DNA of 33,174 bases. Source: Propionispora vibrioides (GTDB lineage Bacteria; Bacillota; Negativicutes; Propionisporales; Propionisporaceae). How positions within the stretch are numbered: position 1 is the first letter of the stretch; each line of letters opens with the position of its first letter. Below, piece after piece: positions 7,650 to 16,905 of the stretch. The translations under genes were made by a program, and so were the position numbers. Location of the stretch: the NCBI RefSeq assembly GCF_900110485.1, contig NZ_FODY01000036.1:1-33174 (forward strand). Direction: 5' to 3'. The notes beneath the pieces are model-generated. The model saw only the letters and a program-made list of their open reading frames with translations. It was not told where the DNA came from and ran no database searches.

Positions 7650-8288
7650 TCAGCTCAGACGGAGCAGGCCGAGCAGAATTAAAATAATGCCGGGCAGGTA
7701 GGGGAAACGGCTTTTCAAAGCAGGGGAGACAAGCCGTTGGCAGGAGGCCAGACCCAGCAGGAGGGCACCCATTTGGACGCAGCCCATCAGCAGCGGCGTG
7801 TAGGCAGGCAGCGAATTCATCAGAGCGGCGGCGAAGGTGGCCACCATATTGTCGATACCCAAGGCCAGACCCAGGAAAACCGCTTCCAGCGCATTGATGC
7901 GGCTGGAATGATCCAAATCGGCAGTTTCCGGCTGAGCCATGATACTGATGACAATGCGGCCGATGGAGATGGTGAGCTTTCGCGCCGTAGGCTCCTGACT
8001 ATTTTCATAGGACTTTACGTCTTTGGTCAGATATTCCTGGAACAGGCTGCAGAGTCCGATTAGGATGAGCAGTAAAGCTCCGGCCACGACGGCGAAATGG
8101 GGGTTCATAAAGTCGCCGACATAAGCGGCGCAGAAAACGGCGGCCACAGTGGAGACGGCAGTGATGCTGCCTACAATCAGGAGGGATACCGGCGGTATGC
8201 GGATATTTTTCAAGCCATAGGCCAAACCGGCAACAAAGCCGTCCAGACTCAGGGCCGTGGCCAATAGCAGTACATAAAATATGTTCAT
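7650..8288 (-). CDS. ytaF: YtaF, MntP-like sporulation membrane protein
   Basis: A 212-residue membrane protein with six hydrophobic segments in two repeated halves, each with an Asp in a helix: LSLDGFVAGLAYGLKN near the N-terminus and LALGIDNMVATFAAAL in the middle. This is the pattern of the MntP manganese exporter family. The GLKNIRIP sequence and the charged loop of about 50 residues between the halves point to the sporulation variant YtaF. The start is ATG at 8288, with GGAGG 8 nt upstream; the longer frame to 8351 has no ribosome site. It is divergent from gyrA. Transport of manganese is inferred from the family only. Confidence 0.85.
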   Translation of the reverse strand: MNIFYVLLLATALSLDGFVAGLAYGLKNIRIPPVSLLIVGSITAVSTVAAVFCAAYVGDFMNPHFAVVAGALLLILIGLCSLFQEYLTKDVKSYENSQEPTARKLTISIGRIVISIMAQPETADLDHSSRINALEAVFLGLALGIDNMVATFAAALMNSLPAYTPLLMGCVQMGALLLGLASCQRLVSPALKSRFPYLPGIILILLGLLRLS

Positions 8289-8401
8289 ACTGTAGCCTCC
8301 CGGATGTGTCAGGATGATTGTGCTACTTGTTTTTCGTGCTATAGTATGCAAGGGAGCGTCGCTTGGTTACCAGGAAAATCGCAGGCGACAGGAGGTTTTT
8401 T

Positions 8402-8431
8402 TTGTCCTTATGGGGAAATATATGGTATAAT
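8402..8431 (+). promoter_or_regulatory. Promoter of gyrA
   Basis: TTGTCC (8402-8407), an 18-bp spacer and TATAAT (8426-8431) form a good housekeeping promoter 38 nt upstream of the GTG start. Confidence 0.65.
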
Positions 8432-8468
8432 AAAGTGTTAGCACACTGAGCGATGTCGAGGTGAGAAT

Positions 8469-10904
8469 GTGGATTTTGGATTAGGCAAGGTTTTGCCGGT
8501 ACGTATTGAAGATGAAATGAAAAATTCCTATATCGATTACGCGATGAGCGTTATTGTTATGCGGGCGCTGCCGGATGTCCGGGATGGTTTGAAACCGGTT
8601 CACCGCCGCATTTTATACGCGATGCATGAGGCCGGAATGGCGCCGAACAAACCGTATAAAAAATCGGCCCGTATTGTTGGGGAAGTATTGGGTAAGTATC
8701 ATCCACACGGTGATTCTTCGGTATACGATGCGACGGTACGGATGGCGCAGGACTTTTCCATCCGCTATTTGCTGGTGGACGGGCATGGTAACTTCGGTTC
8801 GATTGACGGTGACTCGGCGGCGGCGATGCGGTATACTGAGGTGCGCATGTCGCGGGTGGCCGAGTCCATGCTGGAGGATATTGAGCGGGATACGGTCGAT
8901 TTTGCTCCGAACTATGATGAGTCGTTAAAGGAGCCTACCGTTCTGCCGTCTAAGATTCCTAACCTGTTAGTGAACGGGTCGGCGGGGATCGCGGTCGGCA
9001 TGGCCACCAACATACCGCCCCATAACCTGGGCGAAGTGGTGGACGGACTGATTATGATGATTGATAACCCCGAGGTAACCATCAATGAACTGATGATGGC
9101 GATCAAGGGGCCGGACTTTCCGACGGGCGCCTTGATCTTAGGCCGTGAGGGAATCCGCCAGGCCTATACAACCGGCCGGGGCGGCGTAAAAATGCGGGCC
9201 CAGTGCCGGATTGAGAAAATGGCCAACGGGAAAAACCGGATTTTGGTTACCGAGATTCCCTATCAGGTGAATAAGGCCAGACTGGTGGAGAAGATTGCCG
9301 AGTTGGTTCGCGACAAAGTGATTGACGGGGTTACCGATCTGCGGGATGAAAGTGACCGGAAAGGGATGCGGATCGTTATCGAACTGCGGCGGGATGTAAA
9401 TGCCGATATTTTGCTTAATCAGTTGTACAAGCATACGCAGCTCCAGGAAACCTTCGGCATCATCATGCTGGCCCTTGTCGACAGACGGCCGCGGATTATG
9501 AATTTGCAGGAAATACTCTGGCACTATCTGGAACATCAAAAAGAAGTCATTGTCCGGCGGACACGGTTTGAACTGGCTAAAGCCAAGGCGAGGGCGCATA
9601 TCCTGGAAGGGCTGAAAATCGCCCTGGATCACCTGGATGCGGTTATTACGACTATTCGCCAGTCTAAGACGGTGGACATCGCCAAGGAAGCGCTGATGAC
9701 CGGCTTTGACTTAAGCGAAAAGCAGGCCCAGGCTATTCTGGACTTAAGACTCCAACGCTTGACCGGCCTGGAACGGGAAAAGATCGAGCAGGAGTACAAG
9801 GATATTTTGGAAACCATCGAATGGCTGGAGTCGGTATTGGCCGATGAGCATAAAGTTCTGGCGATTATTAAAGAAGAACTGCTGGATGTAAGAAAACGGT
9901 TTGCCGATGAACGGCGCACGGTGATTACCACCGATGTTTCCGAACTGAATATGGAAGATCTCATTGCCGAGGAAGATATTGTCCTGACCTTGACCCATGG
10001 CGGCTATATCAAGCGGCTGCCGGTGGACACCTACCGCAGTCAGAAGCGGGGCGGCAAGGGGGTAACCGGTATGGGCACCAAGGAAGAGGACTTCGTGGAG
10101 CATCTGTTTGTGACCACGACTCATAACAATGTGCTCTTCTTTACCAGCCGGGGCCGGGTGTATCAGTTGAAAGGCTATGAAATCCCGGAAGCCAGCCGTA
10201 CGGCCAAGGGCACAGCCATCGTCAATATGCTGGCTTTAGAGCCGAATGAGAAGGTTACGGCCGTCATTCCGATTAAGGAATTTTCTGAACGAAAGTTCTT
10301 ACTGATGGTCACCCGTAAGGGCATCGTCAAGAAAACCGAGTTGATGGAATTTGATACAACCCGCAAGGGTGGATTGATTGCTATCAACCTGGACGATGAC
10401 GATGATTTGATCGGTGTAAAACTCACCGGCGGTGAGCATTATGTCATTATCGGCACCAAGGACGGTCTGGCCATCTATTTCCCGGAAACCAATGTCCGGG
10501 CCATGGGCCGGACGGCCCACGGCGTCAAAGGGATTACGCTGCATGACGGTGATAGTGTAGTGGGCATGGACACCGTCAAAAAGGACGGAGAACTGCTGAC
10601 CGTTACCTCCGAGGGTTATGGCAAACGGACGCCGCTGGCGGAGTACCGCAACCAGTCCCGGGGCGGCAAAGGCGTCATTAACATTAAGGTGACGGAAAAG
10701 ACAGGGCATGTTGTGGGCATTAAGGTGGTTAAACCGGGTCAGGAACTCATGCTGATTACGGGAGACGGCATTGTCATCCGTACGGAAATTGATGCAATTT
10801 CGGTGTTTAGCCGCAACGCCCAGGGCGTTAAGATCATGCGTACCGGCGAAACCGATACGGTGGTAGCCTTGGCAGTAGTTGAAAAAAAAGCGGATAATGA
10901 ATAA
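8469..10904 (+). CDS. gyrA: DNA gyrase subunit A
   Basis: An 811-residue type IIA topoisomerase subunit that breaks and rejoins DNA, acting with GyrB to introduce negative supercoils. The catalytic tyrosine is Tyr122 in [11 protein letters not shown]. The quinolone-resistance region reads [10 protein letters not shown] with Ser83 and Asp87, the same numbering as Escherichia coli and with the susceptible residues. The C-terminal beta-pinwheel contains the GyrA box QKRGGKG and a second QSRGGKG-like repeat, which argues for GyrA rather than ParC. The start is GTG with GAGGTGA just upstream; the ATG two bases earlier is out of frame. gyrB is not next to it here, unlike in many Firmicutes. Confidence 0.95.
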   Translation: MDFGLGKVLPVRIEDEMKNSYIDYAMSVIVMRALPDVRDGLKPVHRRILYAMHEAGMAPNKPYKKSARIVGEVLGKYHPHGDSSVYDATVRMAQDFSIRYLLVDGHGNFGSIDGDSAAAMRYTEVRMSRVAESMLEDIERDTVDFAPNYDESLKEPTVLPSKIPNLLVNGSAGIAVGMATNIPPHNLGEVVDGLIMMIDNPEVTINELMMAIKGPDFPTGALILGREGIRQAYTTGRGGVKMRAQCRIEKMANGKNRILVTEIPYQVNKARLVEKIAELVRDKVIDGVTDLRDESDRKGMRIVIELRRDVNADILLNQLYKHTQLQETFGIIMLALVDRRPRIMNLQEILWHYLEHQKEVIVRRTRFELAKAKARAHILEGLKIALDHLDAVITTIRQSKTVDIAKEALMTGFDLSEKQAQAILDLRLQRLTGLEREKIEQEYKDILETIEWLESVLADEHKVLAIIKEELLDVRKRFADERRTVITTDVSELNMEDLIAEEDIVLTLTHGGYIKRLPVDTYRSQKRGGKGVTGMGTKEEDFVEHLFVTTTHNNVLFFTSRGRVYQLKGYEIPEASRTAKGTAIVNMLALEPNEKVTAVIPIKEFSERKFLLMVTRKGIVKKTELMEFDTTRKGGLIAINLDDDDDLIGVKLTGGEHYVIIGTKDGLAIYFPETNVRAMGRTAHGVKGITLHDGDSVVGMDTVKKDGELLTVTSEGYGKRTPLAEYRNQSRGGKGVINIKVTEKTGHVVGIKVVKPGQELMLITGDGIVIRTEIDAISVFSRNAQGVKIMRTGETDTVVALAVVEKKADNE

Positions 10905-10915
10905 AATAATATCCC

Positions 10916-10949
10916 GGCAGAGCCTGACCTGTTAAGGTTGGGCTTTGCC
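10916..10949 (+). other. Hairpin between gyrA and VOC gene
   Basis: GGCAGAGCC (10916-10924) pairs with GGCTTTGCC (10941-10949), one G-U, and the stem extends inward with ACC/GGT. There is no T run, so it is a weak or processing structure rather than a full terminator. The downstream gene may be co-transcribed with gyrA. Confidence 0.55.
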
Positions 10950-10990
10950 AGCATCACGGTGCAAATACATCTTTACTGGAGGCAGTTGCC

Positions 10991-11401
10991 ATGCAGATCA
11001 AAAGGGTAGATTCGACCATCAGTACGTACAAACTACAGGAGTCAAGAGATTTCTATGTTAAGCATTTTGGCTTTGAGGTAGTATACGAGAGCGATTGGTA
11101 TATCGAATTGTTGGCCAAGGGGCTGCCGACCGCGGGAATTAGCTTTGTGCTGGCCCAGCGGGAGGAGGGCGAGATTTTTAACGGTAAGGGCCTGATTATT
11201 TCTTTTGAGGTAGACGATGTGGACCGGGAGTTTTGGCGGCTTTCGGCCGAAGGGGTGGATATTTACCAGCCTATTCAGGAAAAACCCTGGGGTGAACGGA
11301 GCTTTGTCGTCAATGATCCCAATGGGGTGCACCTTTACATTTATAAACTAATTCCGGCCCAACCGGAATACCAAAAAATTTATGACGCCTACAAGAAATA
11401 A
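10991..11401 (+). CDS. VOC (glyoxalase/bleomycin-resistance) family protein
   Basis: A 136-residue single VOC-fold protein. It begins with the usual beta strand and the STYKLQESRDFYVKHFGFEVVYE segment, followed by an ISFEVDDVD strand near residue 73 and FVVNDPNGVHLYIYK near 105, which is the classic second beta-alpha-beta module. Members bind a metal or small hydrophobic ligands; the metal residues are not clear enough here to name a reaction. GGAGG lies 8 nt before the ATG. It is 22 nt upstream of the patB-type gene, so the two are probably one transcript. Confidence 0.8.
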   Translation: MQIKRVDSTISTYKLQESRDFYVKHFGFEVVYESDWYIELLAKGLPTAGISFVLAQREEGEIFNGKGLIISFEVDDVDREFWRLSAEGVDIYQPIQEKPWGERSFVVNDPNGVHLYIYKLIPAQPEYQKIYDAYKK

Positions 11402-11423
11402 CCCACAGAAAGGCGGAATACCG

Positions 11424-12593
11424 ATGTCGGCTATTTTTGATGAGATGATTGACCGGCGGCGGACGAACTGCCGTAAATGGGATGCGGCCTGCCAGCTCTT
11501 CGGTAATGACGAAGTGCTGCCTATGTGGATTGCCGATATGGATTTTGCCGTGCCGGCGGCGGTGGCCAGGGCTGTACAAGAGCGGGCCGCCCATGAAATT
11601 TACGGCTATCCTCATAAGGAGGAGCGCTTTTATCGGGCCATCCAGAACTGGCTGCAGCACCGCCACGGCTGGCAGGTTCAGCCCGAGTGGATTTTAGGAA
11701 ATCCCGGCGTTGTATCGGCTATCAGCACAGCCATTTTGGCCTTTACCGAACCGGGTGATAAAATTGTCATTCAGCCGCCGGTATATCCGCCGTTTTTTAG
11801 TTGTGTGACGAAAAATAACCGGCAACTGGTGGAAAATCCACTCCGCTTGGTCAACGGACAGTATCAGATGGATTTTGAGGATTTAACCGGCAAGTTGGAC
11901 GGGGTAAAATTGCTGCTGTTGTGTAACCCTCATAATCCGGTAGGCCGGTCCTGGACCAGGGAGGAACTGCTGCGACTGGGGCAGCTTTGCGTAGAACGGG
12001 GCATCGTCATTGTATCTGATGAGATTCATGCCGATCTGGTTTTGCCCGGGGCTATTCATACGCCGATGGCGTCCTTGTCACCGGAGGTAGCTAGACTGAC
12101 GGTCACTTGTATGGCGGCCAGTAAAACATTTAATGTAGCCGGCTTGTATACGTCGATTGCGCTGATTGCCGACCAGAAGCTACGGCAGCGGTTTAGCGGC
12201 GTCCTGGAGGCTCTCGATTTAAATGGTGGTAATCTCTTTGGTATTACCGCACTGATTGCTGCCTTTGAAGAGGGGGAGGCCTGGCTGGACGAGCTGCTCA
12301 CTTACCTGGATGGTAATGTGCGTTATATGGTGGACTTTTTTGCCCGTCAGGTCGAGGGTATTACCCTGTCCCGACCGGAAGCTACCTATCTGGCCTGGCT
12401 GGATTGCCGGGAATTGCAGCTAAGTCAGGCCCGGCTGAAGAAGTTTTTTATTCAGGAAGCCAAGGTGGGCTTAAACGACGGCATGACCTTTGGCCGGGCA
12501 GGAGAAGGTTTTATGCGTTTAAATTACGGTTGTCCGCGAACAATACTGGAAGAAGGACTTGGCCGCATCGCGCAGGCAGTTCGGCTTCTTTAG
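11424..12593 (+). CDS. patB: PatB/MalY family PLP-dependent C-S beta-lyase
   Basis: A 389-residue fold-type I PLP enzyme of the MalY/PatB class, which cleaves cystathionine or cysteine conjugates to give a thiol or homocysteine, ammonia and pyruvate. Family motifs are clear: MWIADMDFAVP near residue 34, GNPGVVSAISTAI near 94, CNPHNPVGRSW near 171, DEIHADL near 200, and MAASKTFNVAGL with the PLP Lys at residue 234. An upstream in-frame ATG at 11382 overlaps the VOC gene, but AAAGGCGG precedes ATG 11424, so the shorter form is chosen. In some species relatives also repress genes; nothing here indicates that. The TAG stop overlaps a repeat end. Confidence 0.9.
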   Translation: MSAIFDEMIDRRRTNCRKWDAACQLFGNDEVLPMWIADMDFAVPAAVARAVQERAAHEIYGYPHKEERFYRAIQNWLQHRHGWQVQPEWILGNPGVVSAISTAILAFTEPGDKIVIQPPVYPPFFSCVTKNNRQLVENPLRLVNGQYQMDFEDLTGKLDGVKLLLLCNPHNPVGRSWTREELLRLGQLCVERGIVIVSDEIHADLVLPGAIHTPMASLSPEVARLTVTCMAASKTFNVAGLYTSIALIADQKLRQRFSGVLEALDLNGGNLFGITALIAAFEEGEAWLDELLTYLDGNVRYMVDFFARQVEGITLSRPEATYLAWLDCRELQLSQARLKKFFIQEAKVGLNDGMTFGRAGEGFMRLNYGCPRTILEEGLGRIAQAVRLL

Positions 12594-12741
12594 GGAACCA
12601 TTGATTAATTTAGCGGAGCTTTTTCCGTCTGGGTATGTCAGCAAAGCCTTGAAATAGCTGAGCTTCCTGCGGCTTTACTTTCTTGCCAGGCAAAAAAATC
12701 TCTCGCCAGGCCGATAGGCTCATTATATCTGCGGTTCCTTA
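12591..12741. repeat. MITE-like element (family F2), copy B
   Basis: Left end TAGGGAACCATTGATTAA and right end GATATAATGAGCCT-type sequence closing with GCGGTTCCTTA are imperfect inverted copies. The interior contains TTTTTCCGTCTGG, GTCAGCAAAGCCTTGAAATAG and CTTTCTTGCCAGGC, as in copies A and C. The left end is the TAG stop codon of the C-S lyase gene. No coding capacity. Confidence 0.75.
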
Positions 12742-12795
12742 GCGGCCGGCCGGTCCTTTTCCGATTGATTGATTATACCGTAATGGAGGTTTACT

Positions 12796-14697
12796 ATGAT
12801 TCGTGAGCGGCGGAGCAAGGGGAAATTAGAGTCTTATTATCATCAATTTGTGCACGAGGGAAAAATGGACCCCAATGTACATCCCTGGGTGGCGGAATCA
12901 TGGCAGCGGAGTGCGGCCAATCAAATCGCCTATGAAACCATGCCCAGTTTAACGCGGCTGAGCAAGGCCGAACTGGCCGAGCGGCAGCAAAGTCATCAGA
13001 CGGCCATTGAATATTTGCAGGGGCTATATCAGGATGTACAGGAACACTTTACCCGTTATAATTTAAGTTTATTGCTGCTGGACCATGAATGCTATGTACT
13101 GAAAAGCTATGCCATGCCGTTTTTTCAAAAGACCCCGGGCGAGGTAGCCGGTGCCAGGCTGACGGAAGAGGACATCGGTACCTCGAGTATTAGCATTGCC
13201 TATGAGCATCAAGTTCCGTTCCTGCTGTTTGGGCCGGAAATGTGGATTGAGGAATGCCAGACCGGAGATGCTTTCTCGGCGCCGATTATTCTGGGCGGTC
13301 AGACCCGGTATCTTTTGACTCTGATTTCGGCGGAGCGGGAAGCCTTGCCGTATAGCTCAGTGGCAGCACTGATGTTCAGCATGAAATATGCGATGGAAAA
13401 ACACCTGGATATGCAGGCTAAACTGGTGGCCTGCCAGGCGATTTTGGATGCCGTGCCTTTGGCGGTATACCATATTGAGCCGGGCGGGGAGGTTACTTAT
13501 GCCAACAAGCTGGGCGAAGAACGGCTGGAAGCGGCCGGTGCGCCACACAAACGGCCCAGCCTGAACGAGGTCGTCCTTAATTACCGTCATACGCCGTTGT
13601 ACCGGGGCTTTCTGGGCATCCCCTCCTACAACAAGGAGGTCACCTGGATTACACCCACCAAGACCTACGAGGATATTACCACGGTGGTTCCCTTGTATGG
13701 GCTGGATAAAGAAGTTGACAGCGTCCTGGCAGTTTCCCTGCCGATCGAGGATCTGCGGAATATGGTGGCCCATGCGGTGGGCTATACTGCCAGGTACAGT
13801 CTGGCCAGCATGGTAGGGGAAGATGAGGCCTTTGTCAGTTTGAAGGATAAAGCTGCCCGCATCGCCCGCTCCGGGCAAGCGGTGTTGCTGCAGGGAGAAC
13901 CGGGCTCCGGCAAACAACGGCTGGCTCATGGCATTCATCAGGCCAGCCCGCGGGCCGGCGGTCCGCTGATTACACTGAAATGCGGCGATATGCCGCCGGA
14001 AATGCTGGAGGATGAACTGTTTGGCGTCAATATTTCGGCCGAGGAAAGCCGTACCGGCAAGCTGGAACTGGCCAATGGCGGTACGCTTTTTTTGGACGAG
14101 GTGGAAAAACTACCGCTTCATACGGCGGTCAGGCTGGCGGAATCGCTGGAGCACCGGCGATTGACCCGCATTGGCGAGGAGGTTCTCCGGCCGATTGATG
14201 TGCGGATTATTGCGGCCTGCGACAGTGACTTGAAACGGCTTAGCGAAAAGGGGATTTTTTCGGAAAGCCTGTATAAATTAGTTTCCAAATCGATTATCCG
14301 GATGATGCCGTTGCGGGCCAGAAAGGATGACATTCCGGTGCTGGCGCGGCACATCATGGCTGAAATCGCTGGGCAGCACCGCATGACTCCCAAGGAACTG
14401 GCGCCGGAGGCTGCCGAATTCCTGATGTCGTACGACTGGCCGGGCAATGTGAAGCAACTGCAGGGTGTGGTGGAGCAGGCTTTCTTCAACACGCCGGGGG
14501 AAACCATCATGCCGGCGAATATCAACCTGCCGGGCAATAAGAGTCTGGCGGCGGCCACCTGGAAGGAAGACCGGGAAGTATTCATCGAAGCATGGAAATC
14601 GGCCGGCGGCAATATCAGCCGTTTAGCCAACATGCTGAACGTCAGCCGGGTTACCTTGTACAGATATCTGAAAAAATACGGATTAGAAAAAGACTAG
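12796..14697 (+). CDS. AcoR-like GAF/AAA+/Fis regulator lacking the sigma-54 loop
   Basis: A 633-residue transcription regulator. Residues about 20-200 resemble the AcoR-type N-terminal region with a GAF domain (EEDIGTSSISIAYEHQ); about 210-330 look like a PAS domain; 340-570 are an AAA+ domain; the C-terminal 40 residues form a Fis-type helix-turn-helix (GNISRLANMLNVSRVTLYRYL). Walker A is GEPGSGKQ (367-374) and Walker B LFLDE ends at 434-435. The GAFTGA loop that contacts sigma-54 is missing: after ELFG (407-410) only eight residues (VNISAEES) precede the RTGKLE helix. The arginine-finger region is also altered (FSESLYKLVSKS). It may therefore work without sigma-54. GGAGG precedes the ATG. 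The ligand is unknown. Confidence 0.85.
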   Translation: MIRERRSKGKLESYYHQFVHEGKMDPNVHPWVAESWQRSAANQIAYETMPSLTRLSKAELAERQQSHQTAIEYLQGLYQDVQEHFTRYNLSLLLLDHECYVLKSYAMPFFQKTPGEVAGARLTEEDIGTSSISIAYEHQVPFLLFGPEMWIEECQTGDAFSAPIILGGQTRYLLTLISAEREALPYSSVAALMFSMKYAMEKHLDMQAKLVACQAILDAVPLAVYHIEPGGEVTYANKLGEERLEAAGAPHKRPSLNEVVLNYRHTPLYRGFLGIPSYNKEVTWITPTKTYEDITTVVPLYGLDKEVDSVLAVSLPIEDLRNMVAHAVGYTARYSLASMVGEDEAFVSLKDKAARIARSGQAVLLQGEPGSGKQRLAHGIHQASPRAGGPLITLKCGDMPPEMLEDELFGVNISAEESRTGKLELANGGTLFLDEVEKLPLHTAVRLAESLEHRRLTRIGEEVLRPIDVRIIAACDSDLKRLSEKGIFSESLYKLVSKSIIRMMPLRARKDDIPVLARHIMAEIAGQHRMTPKELAPEAAEFLMSYDWPGNVKQLQGVVEQAFFNTPGETIMPANINLPGNKSLAAATWKEDREVFIEAWKSAGGNISRLANMLNVSRVTLYRYLKKYGLEKD

Positions 14698-14704
14698 TTC
14701 CCCT

Positions 14705-14724
14705 AGACCTCTTCGAAGAGGTCT
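14705..14724 (+). other. Perfect hairpin after the AAA+ regulator gene
   Basis: AGACCTCT and AGAGGTCT pair around TCGA, an 8-bp stem located 8 nt after the stop. It lacks a T run, so termination here is uncertain; trmB follows 40 nt later. Confidence 0.55.
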
Positions 14725-14764
14725 AATAAGCGGTAATAGATGCGACAGATGAGGTGAGCGGTAG

Positions 14765-15415
14765 ATGAGACTCAGGCGAAAGCCCTGGATTGATGAAGCA
14801 ATCAAAGATTATGAGGATATCGTACGGTTTGGTCCGTTAGAGGAGTTGGCCGGCTGCTGGCAGACGGAATTTGGCCGGACAGCGCCGCTTTATGTGGAAC
14901 TGGGAACCGGTAAGGGCCGGTTTATTTCTGAACTGGCCGAGCGTCACCGGGACATTAATTTTATCGGCATTGAAGCGCAGCAGGATGTGCTATTTTACGC
15001 TGCACGGAAAGTTCGCGATAAAGGGTTGACCAATGTGAGGCTGCTGGTGTTTGATATCAACGGCATTACCAACATTTTTGCTCCCGGTGAGGTAGACCGG
15101 TTTTATATCAATTTCTGCGACCCCTGGCCTAAGGCGCGTCATGCCAAACGGCGGCTCACGTACCGTGGCTTTCTGGAAAAGTATAGAAGCCTACTAAAGA
15201 CGGACGGTGAGCTTCACTTTAAAACTGACAACCGGACACTGTTTGATTTTTCGTTGGAGGAATTCCGGGAGAGCGGCCTGCGGTTACGTAATGTCACTTA
15301 TGATCTTCACGCCGAGGGTGCGCCTGGCCGGAGCGAGAACATTATGACCGAATACGAAGAAAAATTCAGTGCTAAAGGTACAAAGATTAACCGGGCGGAA
15401 ATATTATTTTCATGA
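14765..15415 (+). CDS. trmB: tRNA (guanine-N7)-methyltransferase
   Basis: A 216-residue SAM-dependent enzyme that methylates G46 in the tRNA variable loop. The SAM-binding motif VELGTGKGRF is at residues 44-53. The family-specific INFCDPWPKARHAKRRL is at 115-131 with Asp119, and the late KTDNRTLFDFSLEEF segment is at about 153-167. Length is normal. The start is ATG 14765 with GAGGTGAG upstream. It is followed after 65 nt by the DUF2935 gene in the same direction. Confidence 0.95.
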   Translation: MRLRRKPWIDEAIKDYEDIVRFGPLEELAGCWQTEFGRTAPLYVELGTGKGRFISELAERHRDINFIGIEAQQDVLFYAARKVRDKGLTNVRLLVFDINGITNIFAPGEVDRFYINFCDPWPKARHAKRRLTYRGFLEKYRSLLKTDGELHFKTDNRTLFDFSLEEFRESGLRLRNVTYDLHAEGAPGRSENIMTEYEEKFSAKGTKINRAEILFS

Positions 15416-15480
15416 CCATCCGGGCGGGATGCGGCATACACTGTAATAGTCCATACTTTGTCGGATAGGAGAGTGTTTTT

Positions 15481-16704
15481 ATGTCGCGTCAACCATCGTC
15501 CCGCACGGTTCCCCAGCCGCTGGAGCCCTTGAACGTGGAGGAGCTCAGGTTTTGGCTGACTATTATGAAAGAGCATGCTATCTTTATAAAAAACGGACTT
15601 CCCTGTGGCTGCACGGAATTGCGCGATGAGGCCCAGGCTTTTTGCGAAGAGTTTACCATGCTGCTGGAACGGACCAAGCATGCCCAAAGCGATAAAAAAT
15701 TTAACGAACTGGTCAATGATGCAAAATGTACGGTAAAGGATTTTTGCAAATTTAAACGGGGTCTGCTCGAAGATATTCTTGTTTGTAAAATCCAGGGCCA
15801 CAGTTATCCCCTGTTCATTGACCACATGGCGCGGGAGGCCGAATATGTTTTGATGCTGCTGGAGCAGATGAAGTCGGGGAAAATTCCTCTAACGACTGCG
15901 TCCAAAGCGCAAGAAACGTTATTCTGGCTGCGCCTGATGGCCGATCATACCAAATTCATTGTGCATCTTCTGGACCCCTCCGAGCGGATATTGATCTGCA
16001 CGGCCGAGGAGTTTGCCCGCGAATTTGATGATCTGTACTTACAGGGCCGGGATTTTGGCAGCATGATGCACCTGTGCAAGGAAGTAAATTCCTTTAGGCG
16101 GTTCTTACGGGATGTACGGGCTGCAGTTATGCGGCTGCGTAATTTTAAAAAGGCTACCCATGATATGATTGTCGATTGCCGCCTGCTTGGTCTAATCCCA
16201 GCCGAGCTGGCCGATCATGTATACCGGGAGGCTGAGCACTTTTTAATGGTTCTGTCGCTGATGGATAAGGGAATTATGAAACATGTCCTGGAGCCCTGCG
16301 CCGACGGTTGTGCCGATTGGGAGAGTCTGCCGGAGGAACGGGAGGTCATCCAGACTGTCGAAGAGTCGGCTGCAGAGAACGAATTGGTCATGCCGGGAGA
16401 GTTCGGTGATTTGACTGAACGGGAAGAGGACCTGATTGTACCGGTGACAGAACCGGCAGCCGCGTTTGAGTTTGAACCGCCGTTACCGACTGCTGAGGAG
16501 CTGCCTGCCGACCCGTCGGCTGAAACCGAAAAACCGGCTGCTGCCGTTCAGTCGCCGGATAAGAAGACGAAACCTGTCACGGGGAAAACTAGCAAAACGG
16601 TTCATGCAAAAACCACGAAACAGGATCCTCCTCCGCCCCTGACGAAACCTAAGTATAAATGGGGCGACCGGTGGCCTAGAAAATTGGGGAAGGAAATCAA
16701 GTAG
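15481..16704 (+). CDS. Double DUF2935 protein with acidic proline-rich tail
   Basis: A 407-residue protein. Residues about 15-135 and 145-280 are two similar all-alpha repeats of the DUF2935 type. Each starts with a FWL-x-MxxH motif (EELRFWLTIMKEHAIFI and ETLFWLRLMADHTKFI) and ends with a HxxREAE motif (DHMAREAEYVLMLLEQM and DHVYREAEHFLMVLSLM). The paired His and Glu residues look like a ferritin-like or hemerythrin-like metal site, which is inference. From about 290 the protein becomes acidic and then proline/lysine-rich and disordered, ending basic (KYKWGDRWPRKLGKEIK), longer than the domain pair needs. Such proteins are common in spore formers. Function unknown. Confidence 0.8.
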   Translation: MSRQPSSRTVPQPLEPLNVEELRFWLTIMKEHAIFIKNGLPCGCTELRDEAQAFCEEFTMLLERTKHAQSDKKFNELVNDAKCTVKDFCKFKRGLLEDILVCKIQGHSYPLFIDHMAREAEYVLMLLEQMKSGKIPLTTASKAQETLFWLRLMADHTKFIVHLLDPSERILICTAEEFAREFDDLYLQGRDFGSMMHLCKEVNSFRRFLRDVRAAVMRLRNFKKATHDMIVDCRLLGLIPAELADHVYREAEHFLMVLSLMDKGIMKHVLEPCADGCADWESLPEEREVIQTVEESAAENELVMPGEFGDLTEREEDLIVPVTEPAAAFEFEPPLPTAEELPADPSAETEKPAAAVQSPDKKTKPVTGKTSKTVHAKTTKQDPPPPLTKPKYKWGDRWPRKLGKEIK

Positions 16705-16716
16705 TCGTGAAGGGTC

Positions 16717-16897
16717 TAGGGCGTGTCTTCAAACTATCCGCAACGCTCCCTGACGGCGCTTTTTGTGCCATACTTCATTAAATTTTTTGAAATAGGGGCC
16801 GCTATTCCTGCAATTTTTGCTTGCCCTTTAGGGTATAATTCGTTTGGTTCAGAAATCACTCGCCATCGATCCTTCCGTTAGTTTAAAGACACGCCCT
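16717..16897. repeat. MITE-like element (family F1), copy 1
   Basis: Strong terminal inverted repeats: AGGGCGTGTCTTCAAACTA (16718-16736) and TAGTTTAAAGACACGCCCT (16879-16897), differing at one position. The interior has GGCGCTTTTTGTGCCA and GAAATAGGGGCCGCTATTCC, matching the element at 30567-30731 in the opposite orientation. No transposase and no clear target duplication. It begins 13 nt after the DUF2935 stop. Confidence 0.8.
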
Positions 16898-16905
16898 GGC
16901 ACATG

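Noticed and set aside
7423-7701. A 92-residue plus-strand open frame
   Set aside because: It crosses a MITE-like element and the ytaF terminator and overlaps ytaF on the other strand.
8289-8400. Manganese (yybP-ykoY) riboswitch before ytaF
   Set aside because: Expected because ytaF is MntP-like, but the conserved core motifs are not in the leader on the minus strand.
16717-16897. Insertion sequence with lost transposase
   Set aside because: The element is 181 bp with good terminal repeats and has no trace of transposase reading frame; MITE-like is the better description.
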